DNA of 64,000 nt, taken from positions 62,001 through 126,000 of the forward strand of contig NZ_JGZN01000013.1 in assembly GCF_000741715.1 (NCBI RefSeq), written 5' to 3'. Position 1 is the stretch's first letter, and each line of letters opens with the position of its first letter. The notes below the pieces were generated by a model. It searched no databases and was not told the origin of the DNA. It saw only the letters and a program-made list of their open reading frames with translations. The position numbers and the translations under genes are program-made. Of this stretch, positions 1-8,235 are shown in pieces. This stretch comes from Bifidobacterium saguini DSM 23967. GTDB lineage: Bacteria > Actinomycetota > Actinomycetes > Actinomycetales > Bifidobacteriaceae.

Positions 1-471
1 GTCACCCTGAGTCCATGCGGTTACCACCAAAGTATCCGGCACAGAATCAGGTTCCACAGCCAGCGAATGGTAGCGGGTAGCGGTCATCGGATTAGCGACG
101 CCTTCAAAGATTTCATCATCAATATGCTCAACCAAACTGGTCTTGCCATGCATAATCGTGGGCGCATGATCCACTGTGCAGCCATACACTTCAGCGAGCG
201 CCTGCAAACCAAGGCAAACACCAAACATAGGCACGTCATTGGCCGCGCACAGTCGAATCATATCTTCGCTGGCACCGGAATCAGCCGGAGCACCCGGGCC
301 AGGGGAAATCAACACGCCGTCGTAGCCGTCAAGCACTCCCTGCGCGGCAGGATCAATGGCGTCGTTGCGTACCACGTCTACCGTGGCACCCAGCGTCTTT
401 AAATATCCCACAATCGTGTAGACGAATGAATCGTAGTTATCCACCACCAGAATGTGCGCGGAATCGGTCAT
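1..471 (-). CDS. trpG: Glutamine amidotransferase, anthranilate / aminodeoxychorismate synthase component II (partial, C-terminus outside window)
   Basis: This is the amidotransferase subunit that takes ammonia from glutamine for tryptophan or folate (p-aminobenzoate) synthesis. Only the first 157 codons are present. They show the class I GATase pattern: VVDNYDSFVY near the start, ISPGPG, and the nucleophile Cys86 in GVCLGLQA. The ATG has AAGGAGAG a few bases upstream. The gene lies downstream of crgA, DUF881 and the class E sortase on the actinobacterial origin block, where this gene is commonly named trpG or pabA. Sequence alone does not separate the two roles, and the catalytic His/Glu pair is outside the window. 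Confidence 0.88.
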   Translation of the reverse strand, partial: MTDSAHILVVDNYDSFVYTIVGYLKTLGATVDVVRNDAIDPAAQGVLDGYDGVLISPGPGAPADSGASEDMIRLCAANDVPMFGVCLGLQALAEVYGCTVDHAPTIMHGKTSLVEHIDDEIFEGVANPMTATRYHSLAVEPDSVPDTLVVTAWTQGD

Positions 472-524
472 GCTGCTCTCCTTGAAGTCGACTTGCATGC
501 CATACTACTTCAGCTTGGCCGGCT

Positions 525-1793
525 TTACTCCGGTACGGCCACGAAGTTCGACATCTGTTGCAGGAATGGGATATTTGCCGCGGCCCATGGGAAGGTCCAT
601 TGGAAGAGTGCGGCAGCAGCAGCAAGCAGCAGTAACAGCAACAACAGCCAGCGAATAGGCATAACGCCCGGTTGCAGTCGGAGCAGGGTGCCGTAGATGC
701 TGGCGTCCGGGCGGCGGCGTTCGCCTAAGCGAATCGCACGCAGTACCGGCCAGCGCCAAGCTACTGCAGCAGCGATGAACAGAATCACCCATGCCACTAG
801 AGCCAAATACACCACTTTGTCCAAAGAACCAATGCGCGAGGCGACGGACGGGGTTTCGGAAATGGCGAATTTCACAGCGCCAGAAGAATCAGTGGTCGCC
901 AATTCCTTCGGTACGCCATCAGACACTTTGGCCCAGTACGAGAATTCGCCGTAGCTAATCCAACGATGAGTCGGCGTGGAGTACTTCGGCTCGCACGTGG
1001 TCATCGTAATCATGCGCTTGGTGGGTTCCACACTGGAATTCTCCGGGTTTGGCGCAATCACCCAAATATCCGTGGGCAGCACGATCTCGTAGCGCGTGTA
1101 ATGGTATACGTACCAATAATCCTGCGTACGAACGATAATCGCATCGCCTTCTTGGAGCTTATCCACATCGCCAAGCGGCTGGCCATAACCATTACGGTGA
1201 CCGGCGAGCGCAAAATTACCAACCTGACCCGGCATTTGCGAGCTCTGATAGTGGCCAAGGCCATGGCGGTTAATCTGCTCGAGCGTAGTGCCTTCCACCA
1301 GATTGCGGTGCCACTGGCTGCCGAATCGTGGAATGTATACCTGAGCGATCAAATCGCCGTATTTCGGATTTTCCGGCTGGACGGGCGGCTCGCCATCTTG
1401 GGCTTTGGCGATTTTCACCGTGCCGCCGTCAGCAGCAGGATCGGACCAGTTCACTGACTTCGTGGTTGCTTCCTGCGTTTGTTCCGCTTCCACGCCGGTC
1501 CACCACATCTGCCAGACGATGTACAGAGCGCAGATAGCGGCAGCGGTGAGCAGGATTTCGGCCACAATACCAAGTGCTTGCCACACTGGGCCACGGCGAG
1601 CGGCAACCGTACCGGAACCGCGTGTATATGCGGCGGACGAGGAGCGAGCGTGGCGGCTCCTACGCCGGCGCGGCTCGCTGGACTCATAGCCGGATTCATA
1701 GCCGCTCGGCTGCTGGGGTTCCTCAGGAACCGCAAAATCGTTTAAGCTGACCTCAGACTGAGTATTCGCATTCTCGCTGCTAGTATGTCTCAT
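525..1793 (-). CDS. Class E sortase
   Basis: This is a membrane cysteine transpeptidase that should attach LPxTG-like surface proteins to the cell wall. The 422-residue product has a basic, low-complexity cytoplasmic N-terminus, a membrane segment at about 74-97 and a sortase domain at about 145-290. Visible catalytic residues are His199 (LAGHRNG), Cys267 (MTMTTC) and Arg277 (THRW). Two more hydrophobic segments (about 327-347 and 381-403) form an extended C-terminus. The start overlaps the DUF881 stop by ATGA, so the two are co-translated. Streptomyces class E sortases sit in the same crgA-pknB neighbourhood. Class E enzymes prefer LAxTG-type signals, so IANTG on the pectinesterase at 43.9-46.2 kb is a plausible substrate. 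Confidence 0.9.
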   Translation of the reverse strand: MRHTSSENANTQSEVSLNDFAVPEEPQQPSGYESGYESSEPRRRRSRHARSSSAAYTRGSGTVAARRGPVWQALGIVAEILLTAAAICALYIVWQMWWTGVEAEQTQEATTKSVNWSDPAADGGTVKIAKAQDGEPPVQPENPKYGDLIAQVYIPRFGSQWHRNLVEGTTLEQINRHGLGHYQSSQMPGQVGNFALAGHRNGYGQPLGDVDKLQEGDAIIVRTQDYWYVYHYTRYEIVLPTDIWVIAPNPENSSVEPTKRMITMTTCEPKYSTPTHRWISYGEFSYWAKVSDGVPKELATTDSSGAVKFAISETPSVASRIGSLDKVVYLALVAWVILFIAAAVAWRWPVLRAIRLGERRRPDASIYGTLLRLQPGVMPIRWLLLLLLLLAAAAALFQWTFPWAAANIPFLQQMSNFVAVPE

Positions 1794-2584
1794 TGCTGAT
1801 TCTGCTCCTCGTCTTTGGCCTTCGACGTATCGACTGTGGCGTATTTGAACTGCTGCAGCAAAGCCGTAGTGGCCTCGAACTGAAGATTATCCTTGTTTTC
1901 CACCTTATATCCGATGCCGAATGCACTGACGTACTGCTTCAGAATAGTGATGGCATTCGAATCGTTTAACGCCTTGCGCATCGAAGATTGATCTCCGATA
2001 GCGGAAATAGTGAACGGTGGTGCGTATTTCTTACCGTGAATGGATAGCACATTGCCTGAGCAAATCACGGCAGAATTGAACAGCACGCGCTGATCCATAA
2101 TTTTCATGGCTTCAGCTCCGCCCGCCCACAATGCGTTCACCACAGATTCCACATCCTGCTGATGAATCACATAATCATTGATATTGGCTGTTGTGCCATT
2201 ATCGTTCACCGCGTTTTCCCAAAGCGGCGAATCATCCAGGGTGACTGTAATGCCTTCTCCGGAAACAGCAGGAAGCATCAAACTGGAATCGCCACCGTCT
2301 GCCGCATCACTGCTATCGGTTGAATTATCCGAAGAATCCTTGGAATTGAGCGCATCAGTAAGATTATTGACCTGCTTCTGCAAATCATTGACGTCGCTTT
2401 GCAGCTGGGAAACCTCAGCCACACTGTGCTCCACAAGGTCGGCAGTGTCATTGTTGACTGTGGTGGTGCGGTTTACGCGCACATTGGTGCTCAGCAGGAA
2501 GCCAGTCAAGGCAATAAGCACAAACGCGGCGACTCCGCTGAGCAGAGAGCGACGTGCGCTATGTTTTCCTTGGTGCTTGGCCAT
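1790..2584 (-). CDS. DUF881 family membrane-anchored protein
   Basis: The 264-residue product has a short basic N-terminus, one membrane segment at about 14-31, and a likely coiled coil at about 45-90 (QLQSDVNDLQKQVNNL), followed by the extracytoplasmic DUF881 domain (GITVTLDDSP, then NAVICSGNVLSIHG and PFTISAIGD). The family is regularly found beside crgA and cell-wall or division genes in actinobacteria, but its biochemical role is not established. The gene is divergent from crgA and overlaps the sortase start by four bases. A Ser/Asp-rich stretch at about 80-100 links the coiled coil to the domain. Confidence 0.88.
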   Translation of the reverse strand: MAKHQGKHSARRSLLSGVAAFVLIALTGFLLSTNVRVNRTTTVNNDTADLVEHSVAEVSQLQSDVNDLQKQVNNLTDALNSKDSSDNSTDSSDAADGGDSSLMLPAVSGEGITVTLDDSPLWENAVNDNGTTANINDYVIHQQDVESVVNALWAGGAEAMKIMDQRVLFNSAVICSGNVLSIHGKKYAPPFTISAIGDQSSMRKALNDSNAITILKQYVSAFGIGYKVENKDNLQFEATTALLQQFKYATVDTSKAKDEEQNQQ

Positions 2585-2673
2585 AAAAATCCCGTCTTTT
2601 TACACGGTGTGTTCACCAGTTTCGAGTGTAGCCACTATTATGACTTTTAGCCTATTGAATGGAGAATACGCTG

Positions 2674-3141
2674 ATGGCTGACGAAGAGCTGCACGAAAAC
2701 GACTCGAAGGACCAGAAGGACTGGCAGGATGAGGTTGCATCCGATGATGCAAAGACCTCTGACACTGCTGAAAACGCTGAGACCACCGCTGAGGAGACCG
2801 CCGAAGAAGACGAGACCTACGGTGTGGATATGGATCAGGTGCAGGCTGTGCTGAACGCCACTGCCGACAAGGCCACGCTGACCCCGCAGATGCAGCGCAT
2901 GATGAGTCGTCAGGCAGAGAATACGAAGCGCGTTGAGGAAACCATTAAGGGCACCAAGTCCAACCCACGTTGGTTTGTGCCGGTGTTCTGCGCGTTCATG
3001 ATTATTGGTCTGATTTGGTGCGTGGTGTACTACCTCTCCCCGTCCGGCGCTTGGCCGATTCCGAACATTGGCGCCTGGAACTTGGCAATTGGTTTCGCTC
3101 TGATTATGATCGGCTTCCTTATGACTATGGGATGGCGCTGA
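2674..3141 (+). CDS. crgA: Cell division protein CrgA
   Basis: CrgA is a small membrane protein of the actinobacterial divisome that interacts with septal factors and affects septum timing. The 155-residue product has a long acidic N-terminal tail, a conserved NPRWFVPVFC entry into a first membrane helix (about 105-125), a GAW-P-I-GAWN turn, and a second helix ending in MTMGWR. I chose the ATG at 2674 because GGAG lies at 2661-2664 with a nine-base spacer; the in-frame ATG at 2659 has no such site. The acidic extension makes it longer than the roughly 90-residue mycobacterial protein. Confidence 0.9.
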   Translation: MADEELHENDSKDQKDWQDEVASDDAKTSDTAENAETTAEETAEEDETYGVDMDQVQAVLNATADKATLTPQMQRMMSRQAENTKRVEETIKGTKSNPRWFVPVFCAFMIIGLIWCVVYYLSPSGAWPIPNIGAWNLAIGFALIMIGFLMTMGWR

Positions 3142-3166
3142 GTTAGCGCGCTATTGCTGATTGTCT

Positions 3167-3203
3167 AAGGCCGGCTTCCTACTTCGGGAGCCGGCCTTTT
3201 TGT
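3167..3203 (+). terminator. Rho-independent terminator of crgA
   Basis: A 13-bp GC-rich stem (3167-3179 with 3186-3198, one G-U pair) with a six-base loop is followed by a T run. It lies 25 bases after the crgA stop. Confidence 0.85.
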
Positions 3204-3229
3204 ATTCGCTGCTGATATGGACACCGCAC

Positions 3230-3670
3230 TTACCCACAGCTATCCACCACTTATCCACGAGTTATCCACACGCTTATCCACACGATGTGGATGAATTACA
3301 TCGCTGTAGTTTTCCACAAAATGTGGAAAACCTTGTGGATAAGTAGTGGATAACCCGTGGATAAAGAGTATTCAGCGGTGTATAAGTCGTGGATAACCGT
3401 GAATTAGTGCAATCGAAGCGGCGATTGCACACAATTCGGCGCATAGAATGTCGAGTTATCCACAATGCACCGTCAATGACTTGTGCACAGTTATCGACAT
3501 GAGTTCGTGAGTTATCCACATCGGCGTTGAGTTATCCACCGTCTTTTCCACAATTGTGCACAACTATCCACGAGCGTTTAGGGGAGACTTGCAGGCACCC
3601 CTATATATAGCGCCCGAGCTCTTCAACAGTTCCCATATCTCGTCCACAGCAGCAAGAGGACTGTGGATAA
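3230..3670. other. DnaA-box cluster, candidate oriC
   Basis: Six exact TTATCCACA 9-mers occur at 3262-3270(+), 3274-3282(+), 3334-3342(-), 3456-3464(+), 3512-3520(+) and 3662-3670(-). At least eleven more differ by one base: 3230, 3251, 3286(-), 3310, 3322(-), 3345(-), 3356(-), 3388(-), 3491, 3532 and 3544. Two TTGTGCACA copies lie at 3481 and 3554. No gene can be supported here, and the stretch is flanked by crgA and the rhomboid gene. Density and mixed orientation match bacterial replication origins. A short AT-only tract lies at about 3602-3608. Whether this is the active oriC cannot be shown from the sequence. Confidence 0.8.
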
Positions 3671-3690
3671 CCCTAATGGCGGTAATAACT

Positions 3691-3740
3691 CAGCGGCGTA
3701 TTTTCACGAACTCAAGGTTTATTTCGAGAAAAGAAGCCGC
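3691..3740. repeat. 50-bp intergenic motif, copy 1
   Basis: This block aligns without gaps to 27121-27170, matching at 37 of 50 positions by hand count. Both copies have conserved ends and a variable centre: CAGCG, TATTTTCACGAA, ten variable bases, then ATNTCGANAA and AANAAGCCG. The conserved parts are partly inverted (TTTTCACGA against TCGAGAAAA). Confidence 0.5.
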
Positions 3741-3755
3741 TCACACAGAGCGGCT
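3735..3755 (-). terminator. Terminator-like hairpin downstream of the rhomboid gene
   Basis: An 8-bp perfect stem AGCCGCTC/GAGCGGCT with a five-base loop lies 25 bases past the rhomboid stop. On the minus strand it is followed by TTCTTTTCT. Confidence 0.6.
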
Positions 3756-3780
3756 CAACAAATAGGCTAAGAAAAAGCAG

Positions 3781-4509
3781 TTACATGGCGTATGGATTTG
3801 CCATATTGCACAGCAGAATGCCAGCCACTACCAGAACAGTGACGGACCAGCCATACACCTGCATACGCCAAGCGAGGCTTTTATGCCGCCAAACCGGCAG
3901 TCCACTCGTCAACAACCATGTCAGCAATGCTCCGACCACGAATCCGCCGACATGCGCCTGCCACGCTACGCCACCAACCACAAACGGCAACGCGAAATTA
4001 ATCACCATCCACACCAGCATCGAACGAATATCCGCACCAATACGGCGATACACCACCAAAATCGCAGCAAACAAGCCAAAAATAGCGCCCGAAGCACCAT
4101 ACACAGCCATCTGCCAACCATTATTCGGCGATGCCACAGCCCACACCATAAGGCCCAGAGAACCTCCCAGGCCTGAAATCACATACAAGCCAAGGAATCG
4201 CCAGTGGCCCATCATCCGCTCCAGCGCCGCGCCAACCGAATACAGACCAATCATGTTGAACAGAATGTGCATGATCGTGTTCGGCGCATGCAAGAACATT
4301 GAGGTAATAGCAGTCCAAGGGCGATGCACTAACGTCATCGGGGAGAGCATGCCCTGATACACCAGCAATGACTGCAACAGCGGCGAAATGAAGCCCAGCA
4401 GCACTTCAATCAGCCATATCACCGTGCACACAGCAATCAGCGCCCACGTGATAACCGGACCGCCACGCTCCCACTCATATTTGATTTCTCGTTTTGTCGG
4501 CATATGCAT
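3781..4509 (-). CDS. Rhomboid family intramembrane serine protease
   Basis: This protease would cleave substrates within the membrane. Counting from the ATG at 4509, the 242-residue product has at least six hydrophobic segments. It shows the rhomboid hallmarks: His81 and Asn85 in HILFN, catalytic Ser140 in GASGAIFG, and catalytic His186 in WQAHVGGFVVG. An upstream extension to 4581 is open but lacks rhomboid character; ATGs at 4509 and 4503 are both possible and neither has a clear Shine-Dalgarno. A rhomboid gene near crgA is also seen in other actinobacteria such as corynebacteria. Substrates are unknown. Confidence 0.88.
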   Translation of the reverse strand: MHMPTKREIKYEWERGGPVITWALIAVCTVIWLIEVLLGFISPLLQSLLVYQGMLSPMTLVHRPWTAITSMFLHAPNTIMHILFNMIGLYSVGAALERMMGHWRFLGLYVISGLGGSLGLMVWAVASPNNGWQMAVYGASGAIFGLFAAILVVYRRIGADIRSMLVWMVINFALPFVVGGVAWQAHVGGFVVGALLTWLLTSGLPVWRHKSLAWRMQVYGWSVTVLVVAGILLCNMANPYAM

Positions 4510-4669
4510 GCAGACCACTGTATCGAAAGTTCTGGCATACGAGCGTCCCGGCAAATCGCCCGGGCAATTCAATCCACCCAATCGTCACAATCATCGGCAT
4601 AGAATAGGGTGCAGGGTCGGTCGTGAATGGGCATGCCGACCAGACGATCCCTCACAGAAAGGAGCCGTC

Positions 4670-4891
4670 ATGGAGAATCGCTCTTCTAACGGTTGGAAGT
4701 TCTTCGCGCTGCTGTTTGGCGCGGCGCTGGCTGCAGTCATCGGCCTGTACATCTACAAGCAGCAGAACCCGGATTATGATCCGTGGGAGGAGCCGTGGGA
4801 GAACAGCTCTTCGCCGGTGGATTTGGGTCTGAACAAGGCCGAGGATAAGGGCGATGAGGAGGAGCCCGAAGCCTCCCCAGCTGAAGCCTGA
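4670..4891 (+). CDS. Small acidic single-pass membrane protein
   Basis: The 73-residue product has a basic N-terminus, one hydrophobic helix at about 11-29 (FFALLFGAALAAVIGLYIY), then a strongly acidic tail with a DPWEEPWE repeat and many Asp/Glu residues. AAAGGAG at 4658-4664 with a five-base spacer strongly supports the start. A terminator follows at 4916. I do not recognise the family. The topology suggests an inner-membrane anchor with an acidic tail, but no function can be assigned. Confidence 0.75.
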   Translation: MENRSSNGWKFFALLFGAALAAVIGLYIYKQQNPDYDPWEEPWENSSSPVDLGLNKAEDKGDEEEPEASPAEA

Positions 4892-4915
4892 TTCCCCCAA
4901 CTGGTAGACATACGT

Positions 4916-4954
4916 AAAAAGCCTCTGTAACCGAAGTAGTTACAGAGGCTTTTT
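4916..4954. terminator. Bidirectional terminator
   Basis: A 16-bp perfect stem (4916-4931 with 4939-4954) with a seven-base loop starts with A5 and ends with T5, so it could serve both strands. Confidence 0.88.
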
Positions 4955-4972
4955 GCGTATTAAGCTGCTGAC

Positions 4973-5064
4973 GCTGGAGGGTGGGGAGTACGGTACGCAT
5001 CCCGACACACTCAAGGCCGTTCGGCCAAGCTTACGGTCGGGATGCGCACTCCCCACCCTCCAGC
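4973..5064. repeat. Long imperfect inverted repeat downstream of glgP
   Basis: A 17-bp perfect arm (4973-4989 with 5048-5064) continues after a small internal loop with a further 10-11 bp (4997-5006 with 5036-5045). The apical region contains a small GGCC-NN-NN-GGCC hairpin. It lies 16 bases beyond the glgP stop and could be its terminator or a palindromic repeat unit. Confidence 0.75.
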
Positions 5065-5079
5065 TGCGTTCTGGACCCG

Positions 5080-7527
5080 TCAGTCAGCGAGCGGACCGGT
5101 GTGCCAGATTCGCTCGAGATAATCCTCCATGGAGCGATCGGAGCTGAAGAAGCCGGAGTTGGCCACGTTGAGCAGGGCCTTGCGGTTCCACTCGAGCGGA
5201 TCGCGGTAAAGCTTCTCGATTTCAGCCTGGATATCGGCGTAAGCGGAGAAGTCAGCCAGGGTCATGAACCAATCCTTGGTCAGCCAGTCGGCGACGAGCG
5301 GAGCGTAAGCGTTGCGGTCACCGTTGGAGAAGGTGCCGTTGGCAACCAGATCGATGGCCTGCTTCAGGCGAGGATCGGCCTCGTAGTACTTAGCCGGATC
5401 GTAACCGTCGGCGTACAGCTTATCGACCTCTTCCACAGTCATGCCGAAGAGGAAGAAGTTCTCAGCACCAACGCGCTCACGAATCTCAACATTGGCGCCG
5501 TCAAGGGTACCAACGGTCAGGGCACCGTTGAGAGCGAACTTCATGTTGCCGGTACCGGAAGCTTCCTTACCAGCCTGAGAAATCTGCTCGTCAAGTTCGG
5601 TGGCCGGAATCAGGTTCTGAGCCATCTCGATGTTGTAGTTCGGCAGCATGTGGACGGCCAGCTTGCCCTTGACGTCCGGATCGTTGTTGACCACGCGGGA
5701 GACGTTGTTGATGAGCTGAATGGTCATCTTGGCCAGGTAGTAACCCGGAGCAGCCTTAGCGCCGAAGAACACGGTGCGCGGCAGGATCTCGTCAGCGGAA
5801 ACGGTGCCGTTCTTGATGGCAGCGTACTTGGAGATCACGGCCAGGATCTTCAGGCTCTGGCGCTTGTACTCGTGCAGACGCTTGACCATGGTGTTGAACA
5901 TGGTGTTCTCGTCGATGTCGAGGCCGTAGTGATCCTTGGCGAAGCCCACGAAAGCGTGCTTGTTGGCGGCCTTGACGGCAGCGAACTTCTTGACGAACTC
6001 GTCATCCTTGGCCAGCGGAACCAGGCCCTCGAGCATTTCGAGGTCGGAGATCCACTTGTCAGTGCCGAGGCCCTCGGTGATGAGGTCGGAGAGAGCCGGG
6101 TTGGCGAGCTTGACGAAACGACGCGGGGTCACGCCGTTGGTCACGTTGGTGAACTTGGTCGGGTAGACGTCGGAGAAGTCCTTGAGGGTGACGTCCTTCA
6201 GCAGCTGCGAGTGCAGGGCGGCCACGCCATTGACGTGGGAGCCGCCGTAGGTGGCGAGGTAAGCCATGCGGACGGAGTCGCCAGTGTAGATGCGCATGCG
6301 TTCGATGGTCTCGTCGGCAACACCCTTGCCCTTGAGCTCGTCTTCAAACTGCTCGTTGATCTTCTCGATGATCTCGAGGTGACGCGGCAGCAGTTCGCCG
6401 ATGAGGCTGGCCGGCCAAACCTCGAGGGCTTCCGGCAGCAGGGTGTGGCAGGTGTAGTTGAAGGTCTTGACGGTGATGTTCCAAGCGGTATCCCAGTCGT
6501 AGTCGTACTCATCGATGAGGATGCGCATGAGCTCCGGGATGCCGATCACCGGGTGGGTGTCGTTGAGCTGGAAGGTGATCTTGTCCGGGAAGGTGGTCAG
6601 ATCAGGCTTGTCCTGGCCCGGGTAGAAGACGCGGATGGCGTCGTGCAGGGATGCGGAGACGAAGAAGTACTGCTGCTCGAGGCGCAGCTCCTTGCCGACC
6701 TTGGTGGAGTCTTCCGGGTAGAGGATCTTGGAGATGTTCTCAGCCTTGACCTGCGGCTTGACGGCTTCCATGTACTCGGAGCGGTTGAAGGCGAGCAGAT
6801 CGAACTCGTCGTAGCTCTTGGCGGTCCACAGACGCAGAGTGTTCACGCGCTGGGACTTGTAGCCCGGGACCAGGTAGTCCACCGGGACGGCGCGCACGGA
6901 CCAAGCCGGCTTCCACACCTTCTTGCCGTTCTCCTCAACGACTTCGCCGCCGAAGGAGACCTTCTGGTCGCGGTTGTAGTCGATGTGGCCCCACGGCTCT
7001 TCGTTGGTCAGCCAGTAATCAGGGGTTTCAACCTGCTTGCCGTTCTCATCGAAGGTCTGCTTGAAGATGCCGTACTTGTACTGGATGCCGTAGCCGAATG
7101 CCGGCACGCCCAGGGAGGCGAGGGAGTCGATGAAGCAGGCGGCGAGACGGCCCAGACCACCGTTACCGAGGCCCGGCTCGTATTCGGCGTCAATGATGTC
7201 CTTCGGCTGGAAGCCCAGAGCTTCAACAGCCTTGTCGAACTGCTCGGTCAGGCCTGCGTTCAGCAGTGCGTTCTCCAGCTGCTTGCCCATCAGGAACTCA
7301 GCGGAGAAGTAGCCGACGGCCTTAGTGTTGCCGTTGACGGTATCGGCCTGAGTCTTGAACCAAGAGTCGGCGAGGTGGTTACGCACAGCCTTGGATGCAG
7401 CCACGTACACGTCGGCAGCAGTTGCCTGCTCGGCGGTGACGTTCTGAGTGTATTTGAGTTGTTCACGAATCTCGTCGGCGAACTGGTCCGCCGTAACGGG
7501 AGACTTTGGTGCGGTAATTTCGGTCAT
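5080..7527 (-). CDS. glgP: Glycogen / maltodextrin phosphorylase (GT35)
   Basis: The enzyme phosphorolyses alpha-1,4-glucan chains to glucose 1-phosphate in the cytoplasm, using pyridoxal phosphate. The 815-residue product has the usual family length. The PLP site is visible as EASGTGNMKFALNGA with its lysine, followed by GTLDGANVEI; GLGNGGLGRLAACF and FQLNDTHP lie earlier. I start at the ATG at 7527 because GGAAGGAAAG lies just upstream; the open frame to 7602 adds residues unlike the family. It is a single gene between the SCP-like gene (divergent) and the inverted repeat at 4973. Confidence 0.96.
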   Translation of the reverse strand: MTEITAPKSPVTADQFADEIREQLKYTQNVTAEQATAADVYVAASKAVRNHLADSWFKTQADTVNGNTKAVGYFSAEFLMGKQLENALLNAGLTEQFDKAVEALGFQPKDIIDAEYEPGLGNGGLGRLAACFIDSLASLGVPAFGYGIQYKYGIFKQTFDENGKQVETPDYWLTNEEPWGHIDYNRDQKVSFGGEVVEENGKKVWKPAWSVRAVPVDYLVPGYKSQRVNTLRLWTAKSYDEFDLLAFNRSEYMEAVKPQVKAENISKILYPEDSTKVGKELRLEQQYFFVSASLHDAIRVFYPGQDKPDLTTFPDKITFQLNDTHPVIGIPELMRILIDEYDYDWDTAWNITVKTFNYTCHTLLPEALEVWPASLIGELLPRHLEIIEKINEQFEDELKGKGVADETIERMRIYTGDSVRMAYLATYGGSHVNGVAALHSQLLKDVTLKDFSDVYPTKFTNVTNGVTPRRFVKLANPALSDLITEGLGTDKWISDLEMLEGLVPLAKDDEFVKKFAAVKAANKHAFVGFAKDHYGLDIDENTMFNTMVKRLHEYKRQSLKILAVISKYAAIKNGTVSADEILPRTVFFGAKAAPGYYLAKMTIQLINNVSRVVNNDPDVKGKLAVHMLPNYNIEMAQNLIPATELDEQISQAGKEASGTGNMKFALNGALTVGTLDGANVEIRERVGAENFFLFGMTVEEVDKLYADGYDPAKYYEADPRLKQAIDLVANGTFSNGDRNAYAPLVADWLTKDWFMTLADFSAYADIQAEIEKLYRDPLEWNRKALLNVANSGFFSSDRSMEDYLERIWHTGPLAD

Positions 7528-7734
7528 TCTGACTTTCCTTCCGGGATAAGTGCCCGAGATTATTATGCCGCGCACTCGGTATCGCGGCATAAACGTAAGC
7601 ATGAACTCTCCGTAACGTCATTGAGATCAGCGCGTGCATACGTTCTCATACTGAGGGTATCACACCGCCATACAGTACGCATACAACGGCGTATGTCATC
7701 GTTATCATCCTATGGTCAAGAGCTATCAAGTGCC

Positions 7735-8157
7735 ATGATTGAAGACATGGCAGTCATACTTGAACGAGATTTAGAACGCGGTCGCATCGCGTTTCAACAA
7801 TGGCATACAGCCGCGCAGCAATCATTGCAAACAGCGGCAGCAATCACCATTAATCCAACCTTGCCGCGCAGCACGTGGGCCATGGCCGTACGCTACTCAC
7901 TGTTTCTATTGGAGCGGCGGGCTCCCGGCCCCGGTGTAGAAGTGCGCGTTGCCCCATGGGGCGCAGTCAAAATTTTGGACGGGCCGGAATCTGACCCGCA
8001 TAATCTGACTCCGCCGGACGTCATCGAACTTGAGCCAGACGTTTGGCTACGGCTTGCCTGCGGCATCACCACGTGGAATCAGGAGAAGGATGCCGGCCAC
8101 ATCAGTGCAGTCGGCGAACGCGACGATTTGAGCGACCTATTGCCGCTCACGCGTTAG
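7735..8157 (+). CDS. Bacterial sterol-carrier-protein-like protein
   Basis: The C-terminal half has the pattern of the actinobacterial SCP orthologue family: VEVRVAPWGAVK, then TPPDVIELEPDVWLRLACG, GHISAVGERDDLSDLLPL. The family has an SCP2-like fold; a bifidobacterial ligand is not known. The product is about 140 residues from the ATG at 7735. In-frame ATGs at 7693 and 7747 are alternatives, and none has a convincing ribosome site. It is divergent from glgP and convergent with DUF3073, sharing the terminator at 8187-8214. Confidence 0.8.
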   Translation: MIEDMAVILERDLERGRIAFQQWHTAAQQSLQTAAAITINPTLPRSTWAMAVRYSLFLLERRAPGPGVEVRVAPWGAVKILDGPESDPHNLTPPDVIELEPDVWLRLACGITTWNQEKDAGHISAVGERDDLSDLLPLTR

Positions 8158-8186
8158 CGGCAGTCGACGGCAAAATAGCAAATAAA

Positions 8187-8214
8187 AAGGCACCTGTTAT
8201 GCAACAGGTGCCTT
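8187..8214. terminator. Bidirectional terminator
   Basis: A 12-bp perfect stem AAGGCACCTGTT with a four-base loop lies between the convergent SCP-like and DUF3073 genes. Confidence 0.85.
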
Positions 8215-8235
8215 ATAAGGCTGTATTGCCACCGA

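Noticed and set aside
3274..3519. Short ORFs across the DnaA-box cluster
   Set aside because: Their translations arise from repeated TTATCCACA and have no start signals.
4981..7690. Very long plus-strand open frame opposite glgP
   Set aside because: It is antisense to the glycogen phosphorylase, has low-complexity Val/Gly/Asp-rich translation, and only its last 140 codons (the SCP-like gene) resemble a protein family.
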